DNA of 64,000 bases. It comes from Epiperipatus broadwayi (taxonomy: Eukaryota > Onychophora > Udeonychophora > Euonychophora > Peripatidae). Position numbers and translations under genes: made by a program. Below, piece by piece: positions 1-14,140 of this stretch. Each line of letters begins with the position of its first letter. The stretch's first letter is position 1. The notes beneath the pieces were generated by a model. That model had not been told where the DNA came from and searched no databases. It was given only the letters and a program-made list of their open reading frames with translations. Location of the stretch: positions 62,001-126,000 of the forward strand of contig JAQFVV010013384.1 of assembly GCA_028023455.1 (NCBI GenBank). The letters run 5' to 3'.

Positions 1-2184
1 CAGGTTAGGGCAAAAGAGGACAGGAGAGGAGAGGGCAGGACAGGAGAGGATATGACAGGAGAGGTCAGGAGATGACAGGAGACAACAGGATAGGACAGGA
101 GAAGACAGGGGAACAAGAGAAAACAGGAGAGGACAGGAGATAACAGGAGAGGACTGGAGAGGACAGGAGAGGTCAGGAGAAAACAGGAAAGAATAGGACA
201 GGACAGGAGAGGACAGACCAAGACAGGAGAGGACAGGGCAGAAGAGGATAAAACAGGAGAAGACAGGATTTGATAGGAGAGGACAGGAGAAGAGAGAAGA
301 AAAGAGGAGAGTACAGGAGAGGACAGGACAGGAGAGGACAGAAAAGACAGGAGAGGACAGGAGAAAACAGGAGAGGACAGAGCAGAGAGGAGAGGACAGC
401 AGAAGTCATGAGAGGATAGGAGAGGACAGGAGAGGTCAGGTGAGGACAGGAAAGGACAGGACAGGAGAGGACAGGAGAAAACCGGAGAGGACAGGAGTGG
501 ACCGGAGAGGACCTGAGATGACCGGAGTGGACAGGAAAAGACAGGAAAGGACAGGAGAGGACAAGAGAGGACACACCAGGACAGGAGGGAACAAGAGAGG
601 ACAGGAGAGGACAGGAGAGGACAAACCAGGACAAGACAGAAAAAGAACAGGAGAGGATGGGAGAGGACAGAAGAAGACAGGAGAGGACAGGAGATGATGG
701 GAGAGGATGGGAGAGGACAAGAGAGGATGGGAGAGGATGGGAGAAGACTGGAGAGTATGGGAGCAGATGGGATAAGATGGCAGAAAATGGGAGAGGACGG
801 GTGAAAATGGGAGAGGACAGGAGAGGATGGGAGAGGACTGAAGAGGACAGGAGAAGATAGGAGAGGACCGGAAAGGACCTGAAAAAATTGGAGAGGATCG
901 GAGAGGACCGGAAAGGAGGGGAGAGGACAGGAGCGGACAGGAGAGTACAGAAGAGGACAGGACAGGAGTGTACAGGAGAAAACAGACCAGGGCAGAAGAG
1001 GACAGGACAGGAGAGGACAGGACAAAACAGGTGAGGACAAGAGAGGACAGGACATGAGAGGACAGAACAGGAGGGGAGAGGACGGAAGAGGATGAAAGAG
1101 GACAAAAAGAGACGAGAGAGGAAAGGACAGGATAGGAGAAGTCAGGAGAGGACCGGAGAAAACCAGAGAGGACAGGAGGGGACAGGAGAGGACCAGAGAA
1201 GACCGAAGTGGACAGGAGAAGATCGGAGGGGACACGAGAGGACTGGAAAGGACAAGAGAGGTCTGGAAAAGATGAGAGATGACCGGAGAGGACAGGAGAA
1301 AAATGGAAAAACTGGAGAAGACAGGAGAGTACAGTAGAAAACCGAAGAGGACAGGAGACAACCAAATAGGACAGGAGAGTACAGGAGAGGAGAGGAAAGG
1401 ACAGGAGAAGACAGGAGAGGAGAGTAGAGGCGAGGACAGGAGAGGATTGGAGAGGACAGGAGAGGTCCGGAGAACACAGGAGAAGATACGAGAGGACAGG
1501 AGAAGACACAAGAGAACAAAAGAGTACCGGAGAAGACCGGAGCTAGACCGGGGAGGACCGGAGAGGACCGGAGTGGACAGGAGATGACAGGACAAGCCAG
1601 GAGAGGACAGGACAGGACAGTAGAGGACAGACCAGGAGAAAATAGGAAGGAAAGGACAGGAGAGGACAGGACAGGATAGGACAGAAGAAAACAGGAGAGG
1701 ACCAGAGAGGACCAGAGAGGACAGAAGAGGACATGAGTGGACCGAAGAGAACAGGAGAGCACTGGAGAGGACCGGAGAGGACAGGAGAAGACCGGAGATG
1801 ACAGGAGAGGATGGGAGAGGACAGGAAAGGATCGGAGAGGACCGGAAAAAATGGGAGAATCCGGGAGAGGACAGGAGAGGACTGGAGTGGACCGAAGAAC
1901 ACCGGAAAGGACTGGAAAAAACAGGAGAGGACCGGAGAGGAATGGAGAGGACCGGAGAAGACAGAAGAAGACTGGAGAAGACAGGAGAGGACGGGAGAGG
2001 ATGGGAGAGGATGGGATAGGACAGGAGAGTACAGGAGGCAACAGGAGAAGACAGTGAAAAACAGGAGAGGACAGGAAAAACAGGAGAGTACAGAAGAGGA
2101 CAAGAGAGAACAGGAGTGGACAGGAGACGACAGACCAGGGCAGGAAAGGACAGGACAGGAGAGGAAAGGAGAGGACAGGACAGG

Positions 2185-4850
2185 AGAAGACAGATGAGGA
2201 TAGGACAGAATAGGAGAGAACAGACCAGTACAGGAGAGGACAGGACAGGAGAGGACAGCCGAGGACAGGACAGGATAGGATAGGTGAGGACAGGAGAGGA
2301 CAGACAAGGACAGGATAAAACAGGACAGGAAAAAATAGGACAGGAGAGGACAGGATATGATAGGAGAAGAGAGGACAGCACAAGGGAGGACAGGACAGGA
2401 GAGGAGAGGACAGGACTGGACCAGACAGGAGGGGACAGACCAGGACAGGACAGGACAGAAGAGGATCGGAGAGGACAGGAGAAGACAGGAGAGGACCAGG
2501 CAAGAGAGGAGAGGACAGGAGAGGATGGAAGAGGACTGGAGAGGACCAGAGAGAACCAGAGAATATGGGAAAGGATCGAAGAGAACGGGAGAGTATGGGA
2601 GAAAACAGGAGAGAACCAGAGAGGACTGGAGAGGACAGGAGAGGATTGTAGATGACTGGAGAGGACAGGAGAGGAACGTAGAAAACAGGAGAACGTGGGA
2701 GAAAATGGGACGGGACGGGAGAGGACGGGAGAGGATGGGAGAGTACAGGAAAGGACAGGCGAGGACGGGAGAGAACAGGAGAGGACCGGATAGGACAGCA
2801 GTGTACAAGAGAGGACAGGAGACAACAGGAGAACACAGGAGAACACAGGAGAGTTTAGGAGAGGACAGGAGAGGTCAGGAGAGGACCGGAGAAAACCAGA
2901 GAGGATGTGAGAGAACAGGAGAAAATGAGAGAGGATGGCAGAGGACAGGAGAAAACAGGAAAGGACCAGAGAGGACAGGAGAGGACCGGAGAAGACCAGA
3001 GAGGACAGGAGAGGATGAAAGAGGACAGCAGAGGACAGGAAAAAACAGGAAAAAACAGGAAAGGACAGGTCCGGAGAAAACAGGAAAGGACAGGAGGGGA
3101 CAGGAGAGGACAAAAGAGGACAGGCCAGGAAAGGATAGTACCGGAGAAAACAGACCCAGACAAAAAAAAACAAAACAGGAGAGGAGGGGACAGGACAGTT
3201 TAGGACAAATAAGGACAGGAGAAAAGAGGGCAGGACAGGAGAGGATATGACAGGAGAGGTCAGGAGATGACAGTAGAGGACAGGAGAGGACAGGAAAAGA
3301 CAGGAGGGGACAAAAGAAAACAGGAGAGGACAGGAAAGAACAGGAGAGGACAGGAGATGACAGGAGACAACAGGAGAGGACAGGAGAGGACAGCAGAGAA
3401 CAGGAGGGGACACAAGAGGACAAGAGAGGACAGGAAAGGACAGGAGAGTACAGGAGAGGACAAGAGAGGACAGGAGAAAACAGAACAGGACAGGAGAGGA
3501 CAGGACAGGTGAGGACAGGAGAGGACAGAACATGATAGGTCGGGACAGGAGAGGAGAGGCCAAGAAAGGACGGGAGGGGATGGGAGAGGAGAGGAAAGGA
3601 TAGAAGACAGGAAAAGACAGGACAGGAGAAAATAGGACAGGACAGGAGAGTAAAGGAGAGCACAGTACAGGAGAGGACAGACCACGATAAGACATGACAG
3701 GAGAGGACAGACCAGGACAGGAGAGAACAAACCAGGATAAGACAGGATAGGAGAGGAGAGGACAGGAGAGGACATGAGAGGACAGGAGAGAACAGGAGAG
3801 GACAGGAGAAAACAGGCGAGAACAAGAGAGAACAGGAGAGGAAAGGAGAGGACAAGAGAGGACAGGAGAAGACAGGACAGGAGAGGACAGTAAAAGAGAG
3901 GACAGGACAAAAGAGGAAAGACCAGGACAAGAGATGACAGACCAGTACAGGAAAGGACAGACCAGGATAGGAGAGGAGAGACCAGGACAGGACAAAACAA
4001 AAGAAAAGAGGATGGGACAGGAGAGGACAGGATAGAAGAGGATAGGAGAAAACAAGAAAGGAGGGGAGAGGACGGGAGAAAAGGAAAGAGGATGGGAGTG
4101 GATGCGAGGACAGAAGAGGACGGGAGAAAATGGGAGAGGATTGGAGAGGACTTGAGAAGACATGAGAGGACCGGAGAGGTCAGCGAGGACAAGAAAGGAC
4201 CGGAGAGGACCAGAGAGGACAGGAAAGGACTGTAGAAGACCGGAGAGGACAGGGAAGGACAGGAGAGGAGCGGAAAAGACTGGAGAGGACAGGAGACGAC
4301 AGAAGAGGACAGGAGATGAAAGGAAAGGACTGGAGAGGACAGGAAAAAACCTGAGAGGTCAGGAGAGAACCAGAGAGGACAGGAGAAGACAGGAGAGGAC
4401 CGGAGAGGACAGGAGAGGACAGGAGAAAACCGGAGAAGACAGGAGAAAAGCGGAGAAAACAGGAAAGGACACAAGAGGACAGGAGAGGTCAGACCAGGAC
4501 AGGAAAACACAGGATAGGAAAGGAGAGGACAGGACAGGGGAGGACAGGACAGGAACGGACAGGACAAGCAAGGAGAGCACAGGATAGGAGAAGACAGTAG
4601 AAAACAAGATAGGAGAGGACAGGACAGGACAGACCAGGACAAAAGAGGACAGGACAGGAGAGGACAGACCAGGACAGGAAAGGACAGGACAGGAGAGGAC
4701 AGCCCAGGATAGGACAGGATAAGATAGGAAAAAACAGGAGGGTACAGGAGAGGATAGGACAGGACAGAAAAGGACAGACAAGGACAGGAGAGCACAGGAC
4801 AGGAGAAGATAGGACAGGAGAGGACAGGATATGATAGGAGAGGAGAAAAA
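2185..4850 (+). repeat. Higher-order repeat, class 1, copy A
   Basis: Rare variant units occur here in the same order as in the copies at 7900-10720 and 10814-14140. In order they are GTGTACAAGAG (2811), a GTTTAGGACA unit (about 3198), ACATGATAGGTCGG (about 3530), a doubled GACCAG motif (3931), a CAGCCCAGGATAGG unit (about 4699) and GGATATGATAGG (about 4828). Borders are approximate because all surrounding DNA is the same satellite. The stretch 2185-2800 also matches 10814-11490 closely, including its CACAAGGGAGG-like motif. Confidence 0.7.
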
Positions 4851-7800
4851 AGGACAGGACAGGAGAGGACAGGATAAGACCAGAGAGGTAAGAAGAGGAT
4901 GATAAAGCACAGTAGAGGACAGGAGAAAACAGGAGAGGACAGGAGAAAACAGGAGAGGACAGGAAAGGACAGAAAAGGACAGGAGACAACAGGAGGGGAC
5001 AGGAGGGGACAGGAGAGGACAGGATAGGACAGGAGAGGACAGAAAAGGACAGGACAGGAGAGGACAGGAGAAAACAGACCAGGACAGGAAAGGACAGGAC
5101 CGGAGAGGATAGGACAGGAGAGGACAAAACAGGAGAGGAGAAAACAGGACAGGATAGGACAGGAGAGGACAGGAGAGGAGAGGGCAGGATAGGAGAGGAC
5201 ATGACAGGAGAGGTCAGGAGATGACAGGAGAGGACAGGAGAAAACAGGAGAGGACAGGAGAGGACAGGAGAAGACAAGAGAAAACAGGAGAGGACAGGAG
5301 AGGACAGGAGATGACAGGAGAGGACAGGAGATAACAGGAGAGGACCGGAGAGGACATAAAAAGACAGGAGAGGACAGGAGAGGATAGGACAGAACAGGAG
5401 AGGACTGACCAGGACAGGAGAGGACAGGACAGAAGAGGATAAAACAAAAGAAGACTGGATATGATAGGAGAGGACAGTCAGGCGAGGACAGGAAAGGACA
5501 GGACAGGAGAAAACAGGAGAAAACCAGAGAGGACAGGAGAGGACTGGAGAGAACAGGAGAGGACCGGAGAGGACAGGAAAGGACCATAGATGACAAGAGA
5601 GGACGAGAGAGGAACGGAGAGGACAGGAGAGGAAAGGAGAAAACAGGAGAGGACAGGAGAGGACACGAGAGGACAGAACTGGACAAAAGAGGAAAGGGGA
5701 GGACAGGAGAGGATAGCAAAAAACGGAACAGGACAGGACAGGAGAGGACGGCAGAGGATGGGAGAAGAGGGGAGAGGACGAGAGAGAACGGGAGAGGATG
5801 GGAGAGGACAGGAGAAGACCAGAGAGAACCGGAGAAAAAAGGACAGGACAGGAGAGGAGAGGACATTATAAAACACGACAGGAAAGGACAGACCAGGACA
5901 GGAGAAAGCAGGAGATGACAGGACAGGACAGGTGAGGACAGGACATGAGAAAACAGACCAGGACAAAGAAGACAGGACATGAGAGGATATGGCAGGATAG
6001 GACAGACGCGGACAGGAGAAAAGAAAAGAGGACAGGACAGGATAGGACAGGAGAGGACAGGAGAGGAGAGGAGAAAACAGGACAGGAGAGGACAGGACAG
6101 GAGAGGTCAGGAGAGGACAGGAGAGAACAGGAGAAGATAGGAAAGAAGAGGGGAAGACACGATTGGACATGAGAAAACAGGAGAGGACAGGAGAGGACAG
6201 GAGATAACAGGAGAGGACAGTAGAGGTCAGGAAAGGAAAGAGGAGGACAGGAAAGATCAGGAGAGGTTAGGAGAGGACAGGAGAACGAAAAAGGAGAAAG
6301 GAGGAAACAGGAGAGGACAGGAGAGGACCGTGGAGGACAGGAGAGGACAGAAAAGGACGGGAGAGGATGGGAGAGGATGGAAGAGGACTGGAGAGGACCA
6401 GAGAGAACCGGAGAGGATGGGAGAGGACCGAAGAAAATGGGAGAGTATGGGAGAAGACAGGAGAGGACTAGAGAGGACTGGAGAGGACAGGAGAGGACTG
6501 GAGAGGACAGGAGAAGAACATAGAGGACAGGAGAACATGGGAGAAAATGGGATGGGACAGGAGAGGACGAGAGAAGATGGGAGAGGATGGGAGAGTACAG
6601 GAGAGGACAGATGAGGACGGGAGAGTACAGGAGAGGACAGGAGAGGACCAGATAGGACAGCAGTGTACAAGAGAGGACAGGAGAAAACAGGAGAAAACAG
6701 GAAAACACAGGAGAGTTTAGGAGAGGACAGGAGAAGACAGGAGAGGACAGGAGAGGACAGGAGAAAACCAAAGAAGACAGGAGAGGACATGAGAGGACCA
6801 GAGAGGACAGGAGAGAACCGGAAAGGACGGGAGAGGACAGGAGAAAATGAGAGAGGATGGGAGAGGACAGGAGAAAACAGGAAAGGACCAGAGAGGACGG
6901 GAGAGGACTGGAGAAGACCAGAGAGGACAGCAGAGGACAGGAGAAAACAGGAGAAAACAGGAAAGGACAAAAGAGGACAGGAAAGGTCAGGAATGGACAG
7001 GACCGGAGAAGACAGGAAAGGACAGAAGGGGAAAGGAGAGGACAGGAGGCAACAGGATGGGACAGGAGAGGACAGGAGAGGTCAGGATAGGACTGGAGAA
7101 GACATGACAGGAGAGGATAGGACAGGACAGGAGAGGACAGGAGAGGACAGACCAGGACAGGCAAGGACAGGACAGGAGAGGATAGGACTGGAGAGGACAG
7201 ACCCGGACAGAAGAGGAGAGGACAGGACAGTTTAGGACAAAAGAGGACAGGAGAGGAGAGGGCAGGACAGGAGAGGTCAGGAGATGACAGGAGAGGAAAT
7301 GAGAGGACAGGATAGGACAGGAGAAGACAGAGGGGACAAGAGAAAACAGGAGAGGAGAGGAGAGAACAGGAGAAAACAGGAGATGACAGGAGAGGACAGG
7401 AGAGGACAAAAAATGACAGGAGAGGACAGGAGAGGTCAGGAGAGGACAGGAGAGGATAGGACAGGACAGACCAAGAAAGGAGTGGACAGGGCAGAAGAAA
7501 ATAAAACAGGAGAAGACAGGATATGATAGGAGAGGACAGGAGAAGAGAGAAGAAAAAAGGACAGGACAGGAAAGGACAGGAGAGGACAGAAAACACAGGA
7601 GAGGACAGTAGAGGACAGATGAGGACAGGAGAGGACAGGATAGGACAGGAGAGGACAGGAGAGAACAGGAGAGGACAGGAGCAGAGAAAAGAGGACAGCA
7701 GAAGTCATGAAAAAATATAAGAGGACAGGAGAGGTCAGGCAAGGACAGTTAAGGACAGGACAGGAGAGGACAGGAGAAAACCAGAGAGGACCGGAGAGGA

Positions 7801-7899
7801 TCGGAGAGGACAGGAGATGACCGGAGCGGACAGGAGAGGACATGAGAGGACACATGAGGACAGGAGGAGACAGGAGAGGCCAGAATAGGACAAACCAGG

Positions 7900-10720
7900 A
7901 CAGGGCAGATGAGGACAGGAGAGGATGGGAGAGGACAGGAAAAGACAGGAGAGGACAGGAGATGATGGAAGAAAACGGGAGAGGATGAGAAAGGATGGGA
8001 GAGGATGGGAGAGGACTGGAGAGGACAGGCGAGGACAAGAGAGAACAGGAGAGTACAGGAGAGGACAGGAGAGAACCGGATAGGACAGCAGTGTACAAGA
8101 GAGGACAGGAGACAACAGGAGAAAACAGGAGAACACAGGAGAGTTTACGAGAGGACAGGATAAGACAGGCAAGGACAGGAGAAAACCGGAGAGGACAGGA
8201 GTAGACCGGAGCAGACCAGAGAGGATAGGAGAGGACTGGAGAGGACCAGAGAAAACGGGAGAGGACAGGAGAAAATGAGAGAGGATGGGAGAGGACAGGA
8301 AAGAACAGGAAAGGACCAGAGAGGACGGGAGAAGACTGGAAAAGACTAGAGAGGACAGGAGAGGATGAGAGAGGACAGCAGAGGACAGGAGAAAACAGGA
8401 GAGGACAGGAGAGGACAGGAAAGGACAGGATCGAAGAGGAAAGGAAAGGACAGGAGGAGACAGGAGAAGACAGGAGGGACAGGAGAGGAGAGGAGAGGTC
8501 AGGATAGGACAGGAGAGGACAGGACAGGAGATGACAGGACAGGAGAGGACAGGACAGGAAAGGATAGTACCGGAGAGGACAGGATAGTTTAGGACAAAAG
8601 AGGACAGGAGAGGAGAGGGCAGGACAGGAGAGGATATGACAGGAGAGGTCAGGAGATGACAGGAAAGGACAGGACAGGAGAGGAGAGGAGAAGTCAGGAG
8701 GGGACAAGATAAAACAGGAGAGGACAGGAGAGAACAGGAAAGGACAGGAGATGACAGGAGAGGACAGGAGAGGACAGGAGAGGACACAAGAGGACAAAAA
8801 AGGACAGGAGAGTACAGGAGAGGACAAGAGAGGACAGGAGAAAACAGAACAGGACAAGAGAGAACAGGACAAGTGGGGACAGCAGAGGACAGGACATGAT
8901 AGGATGGGACAGGAACGGAGAGGCCAGGAGAAAACAGGAGAAGACGAGAGAGGAGAGGACAGGATAGAAGACAGGAGAAGACAGGACAGGAGAGGATAGG
9001 ACAGGAGAGGAAAGGCGAGGACAGGACAGGAGAGGACAGACCAGGATAAGACAGGACAGGAGAGGACAGACCAGGTTAGGAGAGGACAGGACAGGAGAGA
9101 ACAAACCAGGATAAGACAGGATAGGATGGGAGAGGACAGGAGAAAACATGAGAGGACAGGAGAGAACAGGAGAGGACAGGAGAGGACAGGCGAGAACAGG
9201 AGAGGACAGGAGAGGAAAGGAGAGCTCAAGAGAGGACAGGAGAAGACAGGACAAGAGAGGACAGTAAAAGAGGGAACAGGACAAAAGAGGAAAGACCAGG
9301 ACAGGAGATGACAGACCAGTACAGGAAAGGACAGACCAGGATAGGAGAGGACAGACCAGGACAGGAGAGGACAGGAGAAAAGAAAATAGGACAGGAGAGG
9401 ACAGGATAGGAAAGGATAGGAAAAAACAAGAAAGGAGGGGAGAGGACGGGAGAGGAGGGGAGAGAACGGGAGAGGACGGGAGAATATGGGAGAGGATAGG
9501 AGAAGACTTGAGAGGTCAGGAGAGGACCGGAGAGGACGGGCGAGGATGGGAAAGGACCGGAGAGGACCAGAGAGGACAAGAGAGGACCGTAAAAGACCGG
9601 AGAAAACAGGGAAAAACAGGAGAGGAGCGGAGAAGACAGGAGAAGACTGGAGAAGACCAGAGAGGATAGGAGAAGACAGGAGAGGAAGGAGAAGGCAGGA
9701 GATGACTGGAGAGGACAGGAAAAGACTGGAGAGGTCAGGAGAGGACCAGAGAAGGTAGGAGAAGACCGGTGAAAACCGGAGAACACAAGAGAGGACAGGA
9801 GAGGACCGGAGAAGACAGGAGAAAAGCGGAAAGGACAGAAGAAAACACAAGAGGACAGGAGAGGACAGACCAGGACAGGAGAACACAGGACAGGACAGGA
9901 GAACACAGGACAGGACAAGAGAGGACAGGAGAGGACAGGACAGGAAAGGACGGGACATTCAAGGAGGACACAGGATAGAAGACAGGAGAAAACAAGACAG
10001 GAGACGACAGGACAGGACAGACCAGGACAGGAGAGGAAAGGACATGACAGGAGAGGACAAGAGAGGACAGCCCAGAATAGGACAGGATAGGATAGGAAAA
10101 CACAGGAAGGTACAGGAGAGGACAGGAGAGGATAAGACAGGACAGGAGAGGACATACAAGGACAGGAGAGGACAGGACAGTTGAGGATAGTTCAGGAGAG
10201 GACAGGATATGATAGGAAAAAAGAAAAGAGGACAGGACAGGAGAGGACAGGACAGGAGAAGACAGGAGAGGAAAGGAAAAGACAGGAAAGGACAGGAGAG
10301 GACAGGAGAGAACAGGAAAGGACAGGAGAGGATAGGAGAAGAGAGGAGAGGACAGGAGAGGACAGGAAAAGACAGAAGAGGTCAGGAGAGGATAGGAGAA
10401 CACAGGAGAGGACTGAAGAGGTCAGGAGAAGAGAGGAGAAAACAGGAGAGGACAGGAGAAAACAGGACTGGACAGTAGTGGTTTTGAGAAAACAGAAGAG
10501 GAATGGAGAGAACCGAAGAGGACAGGAGAGGACAGGACAGAAGAGGAAGGGCCAGGACAGGAGAGGACAGGTGAGGACAGACCAGGACAGCATAGGACAG
10601 GAGAGGACAGACGAGGACAGGAGAAAACGGGAGAAGACATAAATGGACAGGATAGGACAGGAGAGGACAGGAGAACACAGGAGAGAACAGGAGAAAACTG
10701 AAGAGAACCAGAGAGGAGAG
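7900..10720 (+). repeat. Higher-order repeat, class 1, copy B
   Basis: This block matches 11360-14140 at an offset of about 3.4 kb, with the same rare units: GTGTACAAGAG (8091), GTTTAGGACA (about 8587), ACATGATAGG (about 8893), the doubled GACCAG motif (about 9298), CAGCCCAG (about 10070), GGATATGATAGG (about 10206) and a GGACTGGACAGTAGTGG unit (about 10465). The last of these is almost unique to copies B and C, so B and C look like the most recent pair. Borders are approximate. Confidence 0.72.
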
Positions 10721-10813
10721 AAGAGGACAAAAGAGAACAGGACAGAAGAGGACAAAATAGGACAGGTCAGGAGTGGACAAACCAGGACAGGAAAAAACAG
10801 GAGAGGACAGGAC

Positions 10814-13800
10814 AGAAGAAGACAGATGAGGATAGGACAGGATAGGAGAGGACAGACCAGTACAGGAGAGGACAGGACAGGAGACAACAGCCCAAAATAG
10901 GACAGAATAGGATAGGTGAGGACAGGAGTGGACAGGAGAGAATAGGACAGGACAGGAGAGGACAGACCAGGACAGGAGAAGACAGGACAGGAAAAATAGG
11001 ACAGGAGAGGACAGGATACGATAGGAGAAGAGAGGAAAGCACATGGGAGGACAGGACAGGAGAGAAGAGGACAGGACTGGACAAGACAGGAGAGGACAGA
11101 CCAGGACAGGACAGGAGGAGAGGATCGGAGAGGACAGGAGAAGACAGGAGAGAACAGAAGAGGACTGGGGAGGACAGGAAAGGACAAGAGAGGATGGAAG
11201 AGGACTGGAGAGGACCAGAGAGAACCAGAGAGGATGGGAGAGGACCGAAAATAATGGGTGATTATGGGAGAGGATGGGAGAGGACCGGAGAGGACTGGAG
11301 AGAACAGGAGAGGACTGAAGGGGACAGGAGAGGAATGTAGAGGACAGGAGAATGTGGGAGAAAATGGGACGGGACGGGAGATGACGTGAGAAGACGGGAG
11401 AACATGGGAGAGTACAGGAGAGGACAGGAGAAAACAGGCGAGGACGGGACAGAACAGGAGAGTACAGGAGAAAACAGGAGAGGACCGGATAGGACAGCAG
11501 TGTACAAGAGAGGACAGGAGACAACAGGAGAAAACAGGAGAACACAGGAGAGTTTACGAGAAAACAGGAGAAGACAGGCGAGGACAGGAGAAAACCGGAG
11601 AAAACAGGAGTAGACCGGAGCAGACCGGAGAGGATAGGAGAGGACTGGAGAGGACCAGAGAGGACGGGAGAGGACAGGAGAAAATGAGAGAGGATGGGAG
11701 AGGACAGGAGAGAACAGGAAAGGACCAGAGAGGATGGGAGAAAACCGGAGAACACCAGAGAGGCCAGGAGAGGATGAGAGAGGACAGCAGAGGACAGAAG
11801 AAAACAGGAGAGGACAGCAGAGGACAGGAAAGGACAGGAAAGAACAGGATCGGAGAGGAAAGGAAAGGACAAGAGGGGACAGAAGAGGACAGGAGGGGGC
11901 AGGAGGGGACAGGAAAGGACAGGAGAGGTCAGGATAGGACAGGAAAGGACAGGACAGGAGATGACAGGACAGGAGAGAACAGAACAGAAAAGGAGAGGAC
12001 AGGACAGAAAAGGATAGGACCGGAGAGGACAGACCCAGACAGGAGAGGAGAGGACAGTTTAGGACAAAAGAGGACAGGAGAGGAGAGGGCAGGACAGGAG
12101 AGGATATGACAGGAGGGGACAAGAGAAAACAGGAGAGGACAGGAGAGAACAGGAAAGGACAGGAGATGACAGGAGGGGACAGGAGAGAACAAAAGAGGAC
12201 AGGAGAGGACACAAGAGGACAAGAAAAAACAGGAAAGGACAGGAGAGTACAGGAGAGAACAAGAGAGGACAGGAGAAAACAGAAAAGGACAAGAGAGGAC
12301 AGGACAGGTGAGGACAGCAGAGGACAGGACATGATAGGTCGGGACAGGAATGAAGAGGCCGGGAGAGGACAGGAGGGAACGGGAGAGGAGAGGACAGGAT
12401 AGAAGACAGGAGAGGACAGGACAGGAGAGGATAGGACAGGAGAAAAAAGGAGAAAACAGGAGAGGACAGACCAGGATAAGACAGGACAGGAGAGAACAGA
12501 CCAGGACAGGAGAGGACAAAACAGGAGAGAACAAACTAGGATAAGACAGGATAGGATGGGAGAGGACAGGAGAAAACATGAGAGGACAGGAGAGAACAGG
12601 AGAGGACAGGAGAGAACAGGCGAGAACAGGAGAGGACAGGAGAGGAAAGGAGAGATCAAGAGAGAACAGGAGAAAACAGGACAGGAGAGGACAGGAAAAG
12701 AGAGGACAGGACAAAAGAGGAAAGACCAGGACAGGAGATGACAAACCACGACAGGAAAGGACAGACCAGGATAGGAGAGGACAGACCAGGACAGGAGAGG
12801 ACAGGAGAAAAGAGGATAGGACAGGAGAAAACAGGATAGGAGAGATTAGGAGTAAACAAGAAAGGAGGGGAGAGGACGGGAGAGGAGGGGAGAGGAAGGG
12901 AGAGGACAGGAGAGGACGGGAGAAAATGGGAGAGGATTGGAGAGGACCGGAGATGGGCGAGAATGGAGAAAGACCGGAGAGGACCAGAGAGGACATGAGA
13001 GGACCGTAGAACACTGGAGAAAACAGGGAAGGACAGGAGAAGACCGGAGAAGACAGGAGAAGACTGGAGATGACTGGGGAGGACAGGAGAAGACAGGAGA
13101 GAACAGGAGATGACTGGAGAGGACAGGAAAGGACCGGGGAGTTCAGGAGAGGACCAGAGAAGACAGAAGAAGACCGGAGAGGACAAAAGAAGACAAGAGA
13201 GGACCGGAGAAGACAGGAGAAAAGCGGAGAGGACAGAAGAGGACACAAGAAAACAGGAGAGGACAGACCAGGACAGGAGAACACAGGACAGGACAAGAGA
13301 GAACAGGAGAGGACAGGACAGGGGAGGACAAGACAGGAAAGGACGGGACAGGCGAGGAGAACACAGGATAAACGACAGGAGAAAACAAGACAGGAGAGGA
13401 CAGGACAGACCAGGACAGGAGAGGAAAGGACAAAACAGGAGAGGACAGGAGAGGACAGCCCAGGATAGGACAGGATAGGATAGGAAAAAACAGGAGGGTA
13501 CAGGAGAGGACAGGAGAGCACAGGAGAGGATAGGACAGGACAGGAGAGGACAGGACAGGAGAGGATAGGACAGGAGAGGACAGGATATGATAGGAAAGGA
13601 GAAAAGAGGACAGGACAGGAGAGGACAGGACACGAGAAGACAGGAGAGGAAAGGAAAAGACAGGAAAGGACAGGAGAGGACAGGAGAGAACAGGAAAGGA
13701 CAGGAGAGGACAGGAGAGGAGAGGAGGGAACAGGAGAGGACAGGAAAAGACAGCAGAGATCAGGAGAGGACAGGAGAACACAGGAGAGGACTGAAGAGGT

Positions 13801-14140
13801 CAGGAGAAGAGAGGAGAAAACAGGAGAGGACAGGAGAAAACAGGACTGGACAGTAGTGGACCTGAGAAAACAGAAGAGGAGCAGAGAGAACCGGAGAGGA
13901 CAGGAGAGTTCAGGACAGAAGAGGAAGGGACAGGACAGGAGAGGATAGGACAGGACAGGAGAGGACAGGTCAGGACAGACCAGGACAGCATAGGACAGGA
14001 GAGGACAGGAGAAAATGGGAGAAGACATGAAAGGACAGGATAGGACAGGAGAGGACAGAAGAACACAGGAGAGAACCGAAGAAAACTGGAGAGAACCAGA
14101 GAGGAGAGAAGAGGACAGGAGAGGACAGGACAGAAGAGGA
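10814..14140 (+). repeat. Higher-order repeat, class 1, copy C
   Basis: The same ordered set of rare units as copies A and B is present: GTGTACAAGAG (11500), GTTTAGGACA (about 12057), ACATGATAGGTCGG (about 12328), the CAGCCCAGG unit (about 13456), GGATATGATAGG (about 13584) and GGACTGGACAGTAGTGG (about 13845). Spacing between marks differs from copy B by tens of bases, which fits unequal exchange in 5- or 10-bp steps. Borders are approximate. Confidence 0.72.
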
